A stretch of 19,204 bases of DNA from Actinomycetes bacterium (GTDB lineage: Bacteria; Actinomycetota; Coriobacteriia; Coriobacteriales; Eggerthellaceae): assembly GCA_023395755.1 (NCBI GenBank), contig JAEWYG010000192.1, forward strand, positions 1 to 19,204, in the 5' to 3' direction. The translations under genes were made by a program, and so were the position numbers. The notes under the pieces were generated by a model. It made no database searches and had not been told where the DNA came from. It worked only from the letters and a program-made list of their open reading frames with translations. Below, piece after piece: positions 7,759-14,957 of the stretch (the first letter of the stretch is position 1; every line of letters begins with the position of its first letter).

Positions 7759-9039
7759 TTAGATTGACGCGAGCGCCTGATCGATATCTGCCACCAGATC
7801 GTCAGTGTCCTCAATGCCGCACGAAAGACGAATAAGATCGGGAGTAATACCGGCGGCAGCCAGCTCAGCATCATTCATCTGACGATGCGTCGCGTTTGCT
7901 GGGTGCAGCACGCAGGTACGCGCATCGGCTACGTGTGTAGCAATTTGGGCAAGTTTCAAGTTTCCCATGAATGTCTCGGCTGCTTCGCGACCGCCAGCTA
8001 CACCAAAACTCACCACGCCACTAACGCCACCCGATAGATATTTCTGCGCCAATTCGTAGGAAGCATCACCTTCCAAGCCCGGATAGCGAACCCATGCAAC
8101 ACGGGGGTGCTGCGCAAGATATCGTGCCAACGCCAAACCATTCTTGTTGTGCTGAGCCATGCGTAAATGTAAGCTTTCCAAGCCTAAATTTATCAAATAG
8201 GCGCTTTGCGGCGATTGAGTGCAGCCAAAGTCACGCATAAGTTGCGCCGTTGCCTTCGTGATAAAAGCGCCTCCCAGGCCGAAGCGTTCCGCGTACACTA
8301 CGCCGTGATAGCTGTTGTCAGGAGTGGTCAATCCGGGAAACTTATCGACATGCGCAAGCCAGTCGAACCGACCGGCGTCTACAATGGCTCCGCCCACACT
8401 TGCCCCATGCCCATCCATGTACTTGGTAGTTGAGTGCGTAACAATATCGGCACCCCACTCGATAGGGCGACAGTTTACCGGTGTGGGAAAGGTGTTATCC
8501 ACGATAAGCGGCACCCCATGGGCATGTGCCACGGTAGAAAACCGCTCTATATCGAGTACAGTAAGAGCAGGGTTTGCAATAGTCTCACCAAACACGGCTT
8601 TCGTATTAGGGCGAAACGCCGACTCAAATTCTTCATCACTACAATCAGGTGCCACAAAGGTGAATTCCACACCCATGCGTTTCATGGTTACGGCAAACAA
8701 ATTGTAAGTACCACCATAAAGAGCCGATGATGCCACCACATGATCGCCGCATCCAACAATGTTGAACACCGCAAAAAAGTTAGCTGCCTGACCCGAAGAG
8801 GTAAGCATAGCTGCTGTGCCACCCTCTAGTTCGGCAATCTTTGTCGCAACAAAATCGTTGGTAGGGTTTTGTAGTCGTGAGTAAAAGTAACCAGCTTCCT
8901 CCAGGTCAAATAACTTACCCATATGCTCACTCGAATCGAATTTCCACGTGGTGGACTGGTAGATGGGAATCTGCCGAGGTTCGCCGTCTCCGGGGCGATA
9001 CCCGCCCTGAACGCAGGTGGTACTAATAGACTCGCTCAT
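7759..9039 (-). CDS. metY: O-acetylhomoserine sulfhydrylase (aminocarboxypropyltransferase)
   Basis: The 426-residue cytosolic PLP enzyme joins O-acetylhomoserine and sulfide to give homocysteine and acetate, the direct-sulfhydrylation route to methionine. It shows the Cys/Met-metabolism PLP fold: YSRLQNPTNDFVATKIAELEGG, SSGQAANFF, the cofactor Asp in VDNTFPTP (about 180-187), and the Schiff-base lysine Lys206 in STTKYMDGHG. The C-terminus has HPANATHRQ and IRLSCGIED, typical of the MetY subgroup. Length is normal for MetY, longer than MetB/MetC. The start ATG has AAGGAGA 7 bases upstream. It is divergent from metA, whose product makes its substrate. A cysteine-forming O-acetylserine activity is possible in some relatives, but the MetA neighbour favours the homocysteine role. 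Confidence 0.95.
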   Translation of the reverse strand: MSESISTTCVQGGYRPGDGEPRQIPIYQSTTWKFDSSEHMGKLFDLEEAGYFYSRLQNPTNDFVATKIAELEGGTAAMLTSSGQAANFFAVFNIVGCGDHVVASSALYGGTYNLFAVTMKRMGVEFTFVAPDCSDEEFESAFRPNTKAVFGETIANPALTVLDIERFSTVAHAHGVPLIVDNTFPTPVNCRPIEWGADIVTHSTTKYMDGHGASVGGAIVDAGRFDWLAHVDKFPGLTTPDNSYHGVVYAERFGLGGAFITKATAQLMRDFGCTQSPQSAYLINLGLESLHLRMAQHNKNGLALARYLAQHPRVAWVRYPGLEGDASYELAQKYLSGGVSGVVSFGVAGGREAAETFMGNLKLAQIATHVADARTCVLHPANATHRQMNDAELAAAGITPDLIRLSCGIEDTDDLVADIDQALASI

Positions 9040-9086
9040 GCTGGTCTCCTTGTTGAAAGCGTTGATGCGGTATCATGGATCGAAAC

Positions 9087-9114
9087 ATTATAGTCACCAC
9101 CGCTTCTATGTCGG
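9087..9114 (-). promoter_or_regulatory. metY promoter
   Basis: On the minus strand CCGACA (9109-9114) and a perfect TATAAT (9087-9092) are 16 bp apart, about 50 bp upstream of the metY start at 9039. The -35 matches 4 of 6 consensus bases. Confidence 0.6.
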
Positions 9115-9125
9115 TAGCCGCCTCT

Positions 9126-9171
9126 TTCCGATAATTGGCTAACTATTTTAAAGATAATCAAGTTATCGGAA
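9126..9171. promoter_or_regulatory. 9-bp perfect inverted repeat in the metY-metA divergent region
   Basis: TTCCGATAA (9126-9134) recurs inverted as TTATCGGAA (9163-9171), 28 bp apart. A third copy of the core, GATAA at 9153-9157, forms a smaller palindrome with the right half (GATAA, 5 bp, TTATC; 9153-9167). Its place upstream of both metY and metA suggests a shared operator for a methionine or sulfur regulator that I cannot name. No known S-box or other SAM riboswitch sequence is apparent. Confidence 0.5.
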
Positions 9172-9260
9172 TATTAGGTATCATAGAACAAGCACCTGCA
9201 ATAGATACCCAGCGCGCGAGGGAGCGCAAAAACGGCCCCTCAGAACAAGCGAGGTTCACC

Positions 9261-10193
9261 ATGCCCATTAGAATTCCTGACTCCCTGCCCGCTACCGACA
9301 TTCTCGAGAGCGAAAACATCTTCGTCATGACAGAGCGGCGTGCTGTGCACCAAGACATTCGACCTTTGAAGCTCGTGCTGCTAAACCTCATGCCTACAAA
9401 GATTGTTACTGAGACGCAAATTATGCGCAAACTCTCAAATACACCACTGCAGATAGAGATCGAGCTTCTACAGGCGGCAAGCCATGATGCCAAAAATGTT
9501 GCTGCACAGCATCTCGAAACGTTCTACACCACCTTCGACAAAATCAAAGATCAACATTTCGACGGAATGATAATTACCGGCGCACCAGTGGAACTGCTCG
9601 ATTTTGAACAGGTGGACTACTGGGATGAACTTTGTGAGATTATGGATTGGTCAACCACGAACGTGCACTCCGTGTTTCACATTTGCTGGGGGGCTCAAGC
9701 TGGTATTTACTACCATTACGGCGTAGAAAAACATGAGTTACCCGCTAAGATGTTTGGTGTATTTGAACACCGCGTGAGCAAGCCTTCATCACCCTTAGCA
9801 CGAGGATTTAACGATCGGTTTTGGGCGCCACATTCGCGCTATACTGAAGTACGAGCCGAAGATATTGAGGTTCATCCAGACCTCGAGCTTATAGCCGTCT
9901 CCGACGAGGCTGGCGTCTACCTCGCGAAAAGTACCGACAGCCGTCATTTCTTCGCGTTCGGCCACCCTGAATACGACCGCGATACTCTCATGAAGGAATA
10001 TGAGCGTGACACGGCAAAAGGTACGGGCACAGCACTGCCGCAACACTACTTCCCCGCCGATGACCCCTCGCAAGAGCCACTCGTAACCTGGCGGGCACAC
10101 GCTCAGCTTCTCTACACTAACTGGTTGAACTATTATGTCTATCAGACCACGCCCTACGATCTTGAAAAGGCAGGAACCAGCGAAGATGTCTAA
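9261..10193 (+). CDS. metA: Homoserine O-acetyltransferase (MetA family)
   Basis: The 310-residue enzyme activates homoserine for sulfur incorporation. It starts MPIRIPDSLPA, the hallmark N-terminus. Cys142 (HICWGAQAG), His235 and Glu237 (FGHPEYDRD) form the catalytic set at the same numbers as in E. coli MetA. Residue 111 is Glu (GAPVELLDF), where succinyl-CoA enzymes have Gly; Glu111 is the known marker for acetyl-CoA use. That fits the divergent metY, which needs O-acetylhomoserine. The frame is open back to a TTG at 9135, but I use the ATG at 9261: it has GAGG 7 bases upstream, gives the family length, and restores standard numbering. The upstream stretch also contains the candidate operator. 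The last 8 bases overlap the next gene. Confidence 0.95.
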   Translation: MPIRIPDSLPATDILESENIFVMTERRAVHQDIRPLKLVLLNLMPTKIVTETQIMRKLSNTPLQIEIELLQAASHDAKNVAAQHLETFYTTFDKIKDQHFDGMIITGAPVELLDFEQVDYWDELCEIMDWSTTNVHSVFHICWGAQAGIYYHYGVEKHELPAKMFGVFEHRVSKPSSPLARGFNDRFWAPHSRYTEVRAEDIEVHPDLELIAVSDEAGVYLAKSTDSRHFFAFGHPEYDRDTLMKEYERDTAKGTGTALPQHYFPADDPSQEPLVTWRAHAQLLYTNWLNYYVYQTTPYDLEKAGTSEDV

Positions 10194-10434
10194 CGAACCA
10201 GGAACGAACGCCTCACAAGGCATCGGCACTTCCGAGACAAAGCTGCCCAAGCGCTATCTTTTAAAGCCCATTACCACACCAGCAGCGAATACAACCCCCG
10301 ACGAGCAACGTACCCTCACGGATTCCGCCACCGACCCCTTCATCAGGGCAGCTTGCGAAGACGACGACGGCTACGACCCCTATTCAGACCGCCGAGAGGA
10401 ACCCTCTCTCTTCGAAGAGGACCCTTGGGGCTAG
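10186..10434 (+). CDS. Small acidic hypothetical protein coupled to metA
   Basis: The 82-residue protein is unrecognised. It has a Pro/Thr-rich first half (LPKRYLLKPITTPAAN) and a strongly acidic tail rich in Asp, Glu and aromatic residues (EDDDGYDPYSD, LFEEDPWG), with no membrane segment or signal peptide. The ATG at 10186 overlaps the end of metA by 8 bases and AGGAA lies just upstream inside metA, so translation is probably coupled. Co-expression suggests a role tied to methionine synthesis, but nothing in the sequence shows one. The longer frame from 10135 lies mostly inside metA and is less likely. Confidence 0.6.
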   Translation: MSNEPGTNASQGIGTSETKLPKRYLLKPITTPAANTTPDEQRTLTDSATDPFIRAACEDDDGYDPYSDRREEPSLFEEDPWG

Positions 10435-10457
10435 CTTGGTTCAACAGTGTATTGGAC

Positions 10458-10476
10458 GCTTGAATTCCCTTCAAGC
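10458..10476. terminator. Small hairpin between convergent genes
   Basis: GCTTGAA (10458-10464) and TTCAAGC (10470-10476) form a 7-bp perfect stem with a 5-base loop. It lies between the stops of the small metA-coupled gene (10434) and the HAD gene (10478). No T-run follows on either strand, so terminator strength is doubtful. Confidence 0.4.
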
Positions 10477-10477
10477 A

Positions 10478-11140
10478 TTAATGGGGAAACACCGCACCGT
10501 CTAGTTCTTCAAAGCTTTTTATGGCGCGATCGGACAACGCTACCAGTTCTTCAAAGGTGCCCGAGAGATCGTTATCGTAAATACCCACGGTTCGATAACG
10601 TGCCGCACGCAGCGTGCGCAATGCATAAGCAGAATCCTCGAAACCCCAAGTTGTCTCTAGCGGCGTACCCATGAGGTCACGCGTATAATCGTAAACAGCC
10701 GGCTCGCGCTTCGACTTCCCCACGTCGTCAACCGATACGACATGATCGAGATAAGGCATAAAGCCCGTCAGTTCTAGCCCTGCTTGCAAGTACGGCTGGG
10801 GGCTCGACGAAGCCACACTCATACGCACCCCTCGCTCGGCAAGGCTACGCACAAAGGCAAGTGCACCCGGTCGTTCGCTAGCTCGTGTGCGATAGTAATC
10901 CAGCATAAGCTCATCCATCATAAGAACCGCATCAGCCCCGCATGATCCCAGGCCGCAACGCTCATGAAAAAAATCGCCCGCTTCGGGAATAGTGAGGGTA
11001 GTAAGCAAGTTAGACTCGGCACGTGTCAATTGTGTACCAGCTCGACGTGCCAGCTCTTCTTCAACCTCAATCCACGCTCCCATTGAATCGAGAAGCGTTC
11101 CATCGCAATCAAAAATAATACCCGTTCGCAATGAGCCCAT
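10478..11140 (-). CDS. HAD-superfamily hydrolase (phosphatase/phosphomutase type)
   Basis: The 220-residue protein has all four HAD motifs: DCDGTLLDS with Asp11 nucleophile and Asp13; SVASSS at 108-113; a lysine in GKSKREPAVY at about 142-144; and GFEDSAYALRT with Asp169. The helical segment after motif I is a C1-type cap, as in phosphoglycolate phosphatases and beta-phosphoglucomutases. It would remove or move a phosphate on a small metabolite; the substrate cannot be predicted. It is on the same strand as hom and lysA but about 195 bp downstream, beyond a terminator hairpin. GGAGG lies 12 bases before the ATG, a slightly long spacing. Membership in amino-acid metabolism is suggested only by position. 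Confidence 0.85.
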   Translation of the reverse strand: MGSLRTGIIFDCDGTLLDSMGAWIEVEEELARRAGTQLTRAESNLLTTLTIPEAGDFFHERCGLGSCGADAVLMMDELMLDYYRTRASERPGALAFVRSLAERGVRMSVASSSPQPYLQAGLELTGFMPYLDHVVSVDDVGKSKREPAVYDYTRDLMGTPLETTWGFEDSAYALRTLRAARYRTVGIYDNDLSGTFEELVALSDRAIKSFEELDGAVFPH

Positions 11141-11280
11141 CAGACTAAAAACCTCCGTTCGAATTCACGGATTGGCTGAAACTTACCAATACTACACCCC
11201 TGCGCACACGTGCAACCTGCTTAACGAAGCACCTGATACTGCTCCTTATGTTGCCGAGGTTAGGGCCTATTAATAAAGTT

Positions 11281-11312
11281 GAAGCCTGCCAAATTTTCCA
11301 TCGACAGGCTCC
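11281..11312 (-). terminator. hom terminator hairpin
   Basis: On the minus strand GGAGCCTGTC pairs with GGCAGGCTTC (10 pairs including two G-U) around a 12-base loop. A moderately T-rich tail (AACTTTATT) follows. It begins about 24 bp after the hom stop. Confidence 0.6.
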
Positions 11313-11335
11313 TTGAACAGTGGCAATAAATTGCG

Positions 11336-12619
11336 TTACTCTTCTACACGAATAACGCTTGGCTCCTCGCGCAGTACGTCGTCAAGTTGGGCAATGTCAG
11401 CGAGTACCGCACGAACACTTTTTTCGCGTGCCAGGTGTGTAACATAGGTGATATTCACCGTATTGCCATCCTGCTTGCCACGCTGAACCACCGAATAAAC
11501 ACTCACGTTATGATTAGCAAAAACCTGCGCCATAGCAGCCAGCACGCCCGAGCGGTCCGCCACCGCAAAACGAATATAATACTTCGTTTTCAGGTTATCC
11601 ATCGGCACCATCGAAAGTTTATCGGTACAGGTACATCCCACCAATGGTCCAACACCCTGCTGTATATGACGGGCAACTTCAAGCACGTCTCCCATAACAG
11701 CACTTGCAGCCGGACCGGCACCAGCACCTTCGCCGAAGAACATCGTCTCGCCCACAGCATCGCCCACCACGTAGATGGCATTAAACACCCCATTTACTGT
11801 TGAAAGCTGGTGGTTCAAGGGCAGCATCGTAGGGTGAACGCGCACATCGATACCCTCATCGGTGCGATGAGCGTGGGCGAGTAGCTTCACGCAATAGCCC
11901 ATATCGCGTGCCGTATCCAGGTCGAGCGGTGTGATATTGCGAATACCTTCGGCATGTACATCTTCAATAGTTACGCGCGAATTGAAAGCAATCGAAGCTA
12001 AGATGGCAATCTTGGCAGCAGCGTCAAGGCCATCCACATCGGCGGTCGGATCAGCCTCAGCAAAACCTTTTTCCTGAGCTTCCAACAATGCTTCGTCGTA
12101 AGCTAGGCCATCTTCGGCCATACGCGTAAGCATATAATTTGTTGTACCGTTCACAATACCCATAACCGTGTCGACTCGGTTTGCAATGAGCGAGTGTTTT
12201 AGTGGGTCAATAATAGGAATACCGCCACCCACGCTCGCCTCAAACGCTATCTCCTTGCCCGTTTCGTCGGCAAGCTCCATAACCTCCTTACCATAAGTTG
12301 CCATCAACGCTTTGTTAGCGGTTACTACGCTCTTCCCAGCACGCAGCGCTCCGCACACCACATCACGAGCCACCGTCGTACCGCCAATAAGTTCGATAAC
12401 TATATCGATATCCGGATCATTCAAGATATCCTGATAATCTTGGGTGAACAAATCTTCAACCCCGTGGGTAATTGCCTGCTCGGGGTTGCGCGAACATACG
12501 CGTACCAACTCCGCGTCGATACCGTAGTGGCGTTTGAAGTCTTGAGCGTGGTTTTTTAGAATGTCGATGCACCCGCCGCCAACCGTTCCGGTGCCAACCA
12601 ACCCTAGTTTTACCGTCAT
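11336..12619 (-). CDS. hom: Homoserine dehydrogenase with ACT domain
   Basis: The 427-residue cytosolic enzyme reduces aspartate semialdehyde to homoserine with NAD(P)H, the branch point to threonine and methionine. It has an N-terminal dinucleotide fold (LGLVGTGTVGGG, 5-16), TANKALMA with Lys103, GGGIPII (131-137), NGTTNYML (157-164) and the signature GFAEADPTADVDGLDAAAK (185-203). A C-terminal ACT domain at about 347-425 (YYIRFAVADRSGVLAAMAQVF) implies allosteric feedback by an amino acid, commonly threonine. The start ATG has AGGAGAA upstream. It lies 10 bp after lysA on the same strand, so the two are almost certainly one operon. Its product feeds the MetA enzyme encoded nearby. Confidence 0.96.
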   Translation of the reverse strand: MTVKLGLVGTGTVGGGCIDILKNHAQDFKRHYGIDAELVRVCSRNPEQAITHGVEDLFTQDYQDILNDPDIDIVIELIGGTTVARDVVCGALRAGKSVVTANKALMATYGKEVMELADETGKEIAFEASVGGGIPIIDPLKHSLIANRVDTVMGIVNGTTNYMLTRMAEDGLAYDEALLEAQEKGFAEADPTADVDGLDAAAKIAILASIAFNSRVTIEDVHAEGIRNITPLDLDTARDMGYCVKLLAHAHRTDEGIDVRVHPTMLPLNHQLSTVNGVFNAIYVVGDAVGETMFFGEGAGAGPAASAVMGDVLEVARHIQQGVGPLVGCTCTDKLSMVPMDNLKTKYYIRFAVADRSGVLAAMAQVFANHNVSVYSVVQRGKQDGNTVNITYVTHLAREKSVRAVLADIAQLDDVLREEPSVIRVEE

Positions 12620-12629
12620 ATCGTTTCTC

Positions 12630-13985
12630 CTAAATATCCCGGCTCATCAGGTCTTCGTAAGTCTCACGCCTCGTGGTAAGACGCGCTTCGCCATCTTTCA
12701 CAAACACAATGGCAGGACGCGGTTGACCATTGTAGTTACTAGCCATAGTGTAGCAGTACGCACCGGTGCCGAATACCGCCACAACATCATCAAGATCAGG
12801 ATGCTGCAAAGGCATATCTATCACCACCGCATCGCCACTTTCACAGTGTTTCCCTGCGATAGTCACAATCTCAGTACGCGGCTGACCTGCTTTGTTGGCA
12901 ATAATCGGCTCGTAATTGGCATGGTAAAGCGCTGTGCGAATGTTGTCAGACATACCGCCGTCCACTGCAACGTACTTACGAATACCTGGTAACGTCTTCA
13001 AAATACCCACGGTATACAGCGTAACACCCGCATTGGCCACGATACTACGTCCCGGCTCGGTAACCAGACACGGTTCTTCGACGTTGTGCTTTGCGCACGC
13101 CCCACGCACTGACGAGGTAACAATTTCCGCAAACTCATCAATAGAAGCCGGCTTGTCGTCGGCTGCGTAGGCAATGCCCACACCACCACCCACATCAAAC
13201 TCTTCAATGGTGTAGCCGTAGGTTGCCTTGATGCGGGCCATCAGCTCAATCATAATCTCGACCGCTTCGGGGTAGGAATGTAGCGCGAAAATCTGTGAGC
13301 CAATATGGCAGTGAAGACCCGCTAATCGCACATTTGGTGTCTCCAGCACGTCTTTCACACAACTGAATGCAAAGTCGTCACGCATATTGAAGCCAAACTT
13401 CGAGTCCTCGCAGCCGGTGCGAATATACTCATGCGTATCGGCTTCCACGCCCGGCGTAATACGCATATAAATAGCCTGCTCAATACCAAGATTGCCCGCA
13501 ATCTTCGAAATGCGCTCTAATTCAATGCGACTGTCAATAACTATGCGACCCACGCCCGCTTCCATAGCTTCACGCAGTTCGAGGGGTGTTTTATTGTTAC
13601 CATGAACAAACACGCGCTCCATAGGGAAGCCAGCGGCACGAGCAATTGCCAACTCGCCGCCACCCGATACATCGAGGCAAAGCCCTTCCTCTTCCACGAT
13701 GCGTGCCGCTTCCTTGTTAAGAAACGCCTTACTAGCAAAAGCAACATCGGAATTCTCATAACGACTACGGAATGCGTTCAGATAAGACTTCATACGCGAA
13801 CGCATATCAGCCTCATCCATGACATACAAAGCCGTACCCTGGGTTTTGGCAAGCTTTACCATGTCGACACCACCTACAAAAAGGTGATCGTCCTTCACTT
13901 CGGCGGTCATTGGCAGCACTGCGCCCAGCTCCATGGTAGTGCGGTTGTCAGGCTGCTTACTCGTATCTGCTGCGGGGAGAGCCAT
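12630..13985 (-). CDS. lysA: Diaminopimelate decarboxylase
   Basis: The 451-residue PLP enzyme carries out the last lysine step, decarboxylating meso-diaminopimelate. It has the alanine-racemase-like barrel with Lys86 (FASKAFLNK) as Schiff-base lysine, HIGSQ (228-232), the phosphate-binding DVGGGVGI (265-272), EPGRS (311-315), and CESGD (382-386) with the cysteine contributed across the dimer. The N-terminus is some 20-30 residues longer than in many LysA proteins; ATGs at codons 18 and 26 are alternatives, but AAAGGAAA supports the ATG at 13985. It is first in the lysA-hom operon and diverges from a MoaE-like gene across a 255-bp gap holding a strong inverted repeat. Confidence 0.96.
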   Translation of the reverse strand: MALPAADTSKQPDNRTTMELGAVLPMTAEVKDDHLFVGGVDMVKLAKTQGTALYVMDEADMRSRMKSYLNAFRSRYENSDVAFASKAFLNKEAARIVEEEGLCLDVSGGGELAIARAAGFPMERVFVHGNNKTPLELREAMEAGVGRIVIDSRIELERISKIAGNLGIEQAIYMRITPGVEADTHEYIRTGCEDSKFGFNMRDDFAFSCVKDVLETPNVRLAGLHCHIGSQIFALHSYPEAVEIMIELMARIKATYGYTIEEFDVGGGVGIAYAADDKPASIDEFAEIVTSSVRGACAKHNVEEPCLVTEPGRSIVANAGVTLYTVGILKTLPGIRKYVAVDGGMSDNIRTALYHANYEPIIANKAGQPRTEIVTIAGKHCESGDAVVIDMPLQHPDLDDVVAVFGTGAYCYTMASNYNGQPRPAIVFVKDGEARLTTRRETYEDLMSRDI

Positions 13986-14105
13986 AGGTTTCCTTTCGTA
14001 CCTGCAAGGGGAATTGATCTAGTCTATCATCCCTCGTCGTATACGTGGCTACTCACAAGGAAAATGAAGGAATCATTCATCGCCTCGGAATAATTTGGAA
14101 GGGTC

Positions 14106-14143
14106 TCACTGTAGCCGAAGGCTTGGCTCTTGGGCTACAGTGA
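14106..14143. promoter_or_regulatory. 11-bp perfect inverted repeat between lysA and moaE-like gene
   Basis: TCACTGTAGCC (14106-14116) recurs inverted as GGCTACAGTGA (14133-14143) around 16 bp. Neither strand has a T-run after it and the flanking genes diverge, so it is not a terminator. Its centre is about 50 bp upstream of a TATAAT at 14172, a position that would suit an activator of the moaE-like gene. It could equally be a structured leader element or operator for lysA. Confidence 0.5.
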
Positions 14144-14171
14144 TTCGCGACGCGTATGTATCTTTATGAAG

Positions 14172-14177
14172 TATAAT
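14172..14177 (+). promoter_or_regulatory. Possible -10 box of the moaE-like gene
   Basis: A perfect TATAAT lies 63 bp before the chosen start at 14241. No recognisable -35 is found at 16-18 bp, which would fit an activator-dependent promoter. Confidence 0.35.
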
Positions 14178-14240
14178 ATCCTAGACGAGGAGAAAGCGCG
14201 CGTCGCAGCTCAGCGGCGCCAGAGAGCAAAGGGGTATTCC

Positions 14241-14636
14241 ATGGCAGTACAGGAACCGTCTATCGACCAGTGGCTCAAAGAGGCAAAGCAGGATCCGAAA
14301 GCCGAGCAGTGCGGCATGTTTCTCGCACATAACGGCATTGTGCGCATCACCCCCAAAAAACTGGTGCGTGAAGGAGTTGAGGGGTTGGGTAACGTAGCGC
14401 AAGTCGAATTTTCTTACGATGCCGACGGCGTTGCGGCAGCCGAAAAAGAAGCGCTTACCTGGCCGGGCGTTTACTACGTACGCACCTGGCTCAACGAGGG
14501 CGTGCTCAATGTGGGCGACTCCATCATGTACGTGCTCATCGGCGCAGATATTCGTCCGAATTGTATCGATGCGCTTCAGAAGCTTGTCGGCAAGATTATG
14601 ACCGACCTCGTCGTTGAAAAAGAAATCTTCGCGTAA
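14241..14636 (+). CDS. Divergent MoaE-like molybdopterin synthase large subunit protein
   Basis: The 131-residue protein resembles MoaE, which transfers sulfur from MoaD to precursor Z to make molybdopterin. HNGIVR near the start, VEFSYDADGVAAAEKEAL, then WLNEGVLNVGDSIMYVLIGADIRPNCIDALQKLVGKI follow the MoaE order (family HRxGxLxxGExxVxVxVxxxHRxxAF). The Arg of the second HR survives as IRP, but the first HR is LN and the terminal PxWKKE signature is DLVVEKE, so the usual catalytic lysines are altered or shifted. It may be a lineage-specific active MoaE or a regulatory homologue. I start at the ATG at 14241 (AAAGGGG 6 bases upstream); an ATG at 14166 has no such site and lies upstream of the TATAAT. 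moeA follows on the same strand after 420 bp. Confidence 0.75.
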   Translation: MAVQEPSIDQWLKEAKQDPKAEQCGMFLAHNGIVRITPKKLVREGVEGLGNVAQVEFSYDADGVAAAEKEALTWPGVYYVRTWLNEGVLNVGDSIMYVLIGADIRPNCIDALQKLVGKIMTDLVVEKEIFA

Positions 14637-14751
14637 ACCCCCCTTTCGTCCGTCAACCCACCCGCCTGCATACGCATAACTTTTTGGTGGCTGAAAAACA
14701 AATGCAGCGGGGGACTGCTTTAGAAATACGCAGCGGCTTTCAAATCTTTAC

Positions 14752-14792
14752 TAAGGACTGCAGAATATAATTTCTGTAGTCCTTATTTTATT
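14752..14792 (+). terminator. Intrinsic terminator downstream of moaE-like gene
   Basis: TAAGGACTGCAGAA (14752-14765) pairs with TTCTGTAGTCCTTA (14772-14785), 14 pairs with one G-U, around a 6-base loop. T-rich ATTTTATT follows. It is about 115 bp after the moaE-like stop. Confidence 0.8.
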
Positions 14793-14797
14793 CACAG

Positions 14798-14813
14798 TGT
14801 TTCACGTGAAACA
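14798..14813. other. parS site (ParB/Spo0J binding)
   Basis: TGTTTCACGTGAAACA is a perfect 16-bp palindrome identical to the well-established chromosomal parS consensus bound by ParB. A chance match of all 16 bases in this window is very unlikely. ParB would load here and recruit SMC for chromosome segregation. No parA, parB or replication-initiation gene is in the window; parS sites are usually in the origin-proximal part of the chromosome, which suggests where this locus lies. Confidence 0.9.
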
Positions 14814-14871
14814 TCGTAGATAACCTTTATTGAACAGGTATGTTACTGAATTAATTGTATGTACTTCATAC

Positions 14872-14899
14872 AACAACCCCGCGGGTCGTTCGCTTTTTT
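14872..14899 (+). terminator. Second terminator-like hairpin before moeA
   Basis: A compact stem, AACAACCC (14872-14879) against GGGTCGTT (14883-14890) with one A-C mismatch and a 3-base loop, is followed after 3 bases by six T residues (14894-14899). It would block any transcript coming from the parS side into moeA. Confidence 0.65.
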
Positions 14900-14957
14900 A
14901 TTGCCATTTTTTGACTGATCAATTTTTGGTTAATTGTGACATTCATTTTTTGATCGC

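Noticed and set aside
8944..8951. CCACGTGG as a second parS
   Set aside because: Only the 8-bp core is symmetric, it lies in metY coding sequence, and the outer TGTTT/AAACA bases are absent.
9135..9260. Upstream extension of metA from a TTG
   Set aside because: The extension lacks a ribosome site, contains the inverted repeat, and breaks the exact family numbering reached from the ATG at 9261.
13986..14240. Lysine riboswitch upstream of lysA
   Set aside because: None of the conserved lysine riboswitch core segments is recognisable; only the simple inverted repeat is present.
14661..14711. Bulged hairpin just after the moaE-like gene as a terminator
   Set aside because: The loop is about 30 bases and no T-run follows the stem; the hairpin at 14752 is far better.
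14788..14796. DnaA-box-like TTATTCACA beside parS and AT-rich DNA, suggesting an origin
   Set aside because: Only one box is seen and there is no dnaA, dnaN or box cluster; one 9-mer match can be chance.
14860..14916. 18-codon leader peptide before moeA
   Set aside because: No ribosome binding site, and the frame runs through the terminator hairpin.
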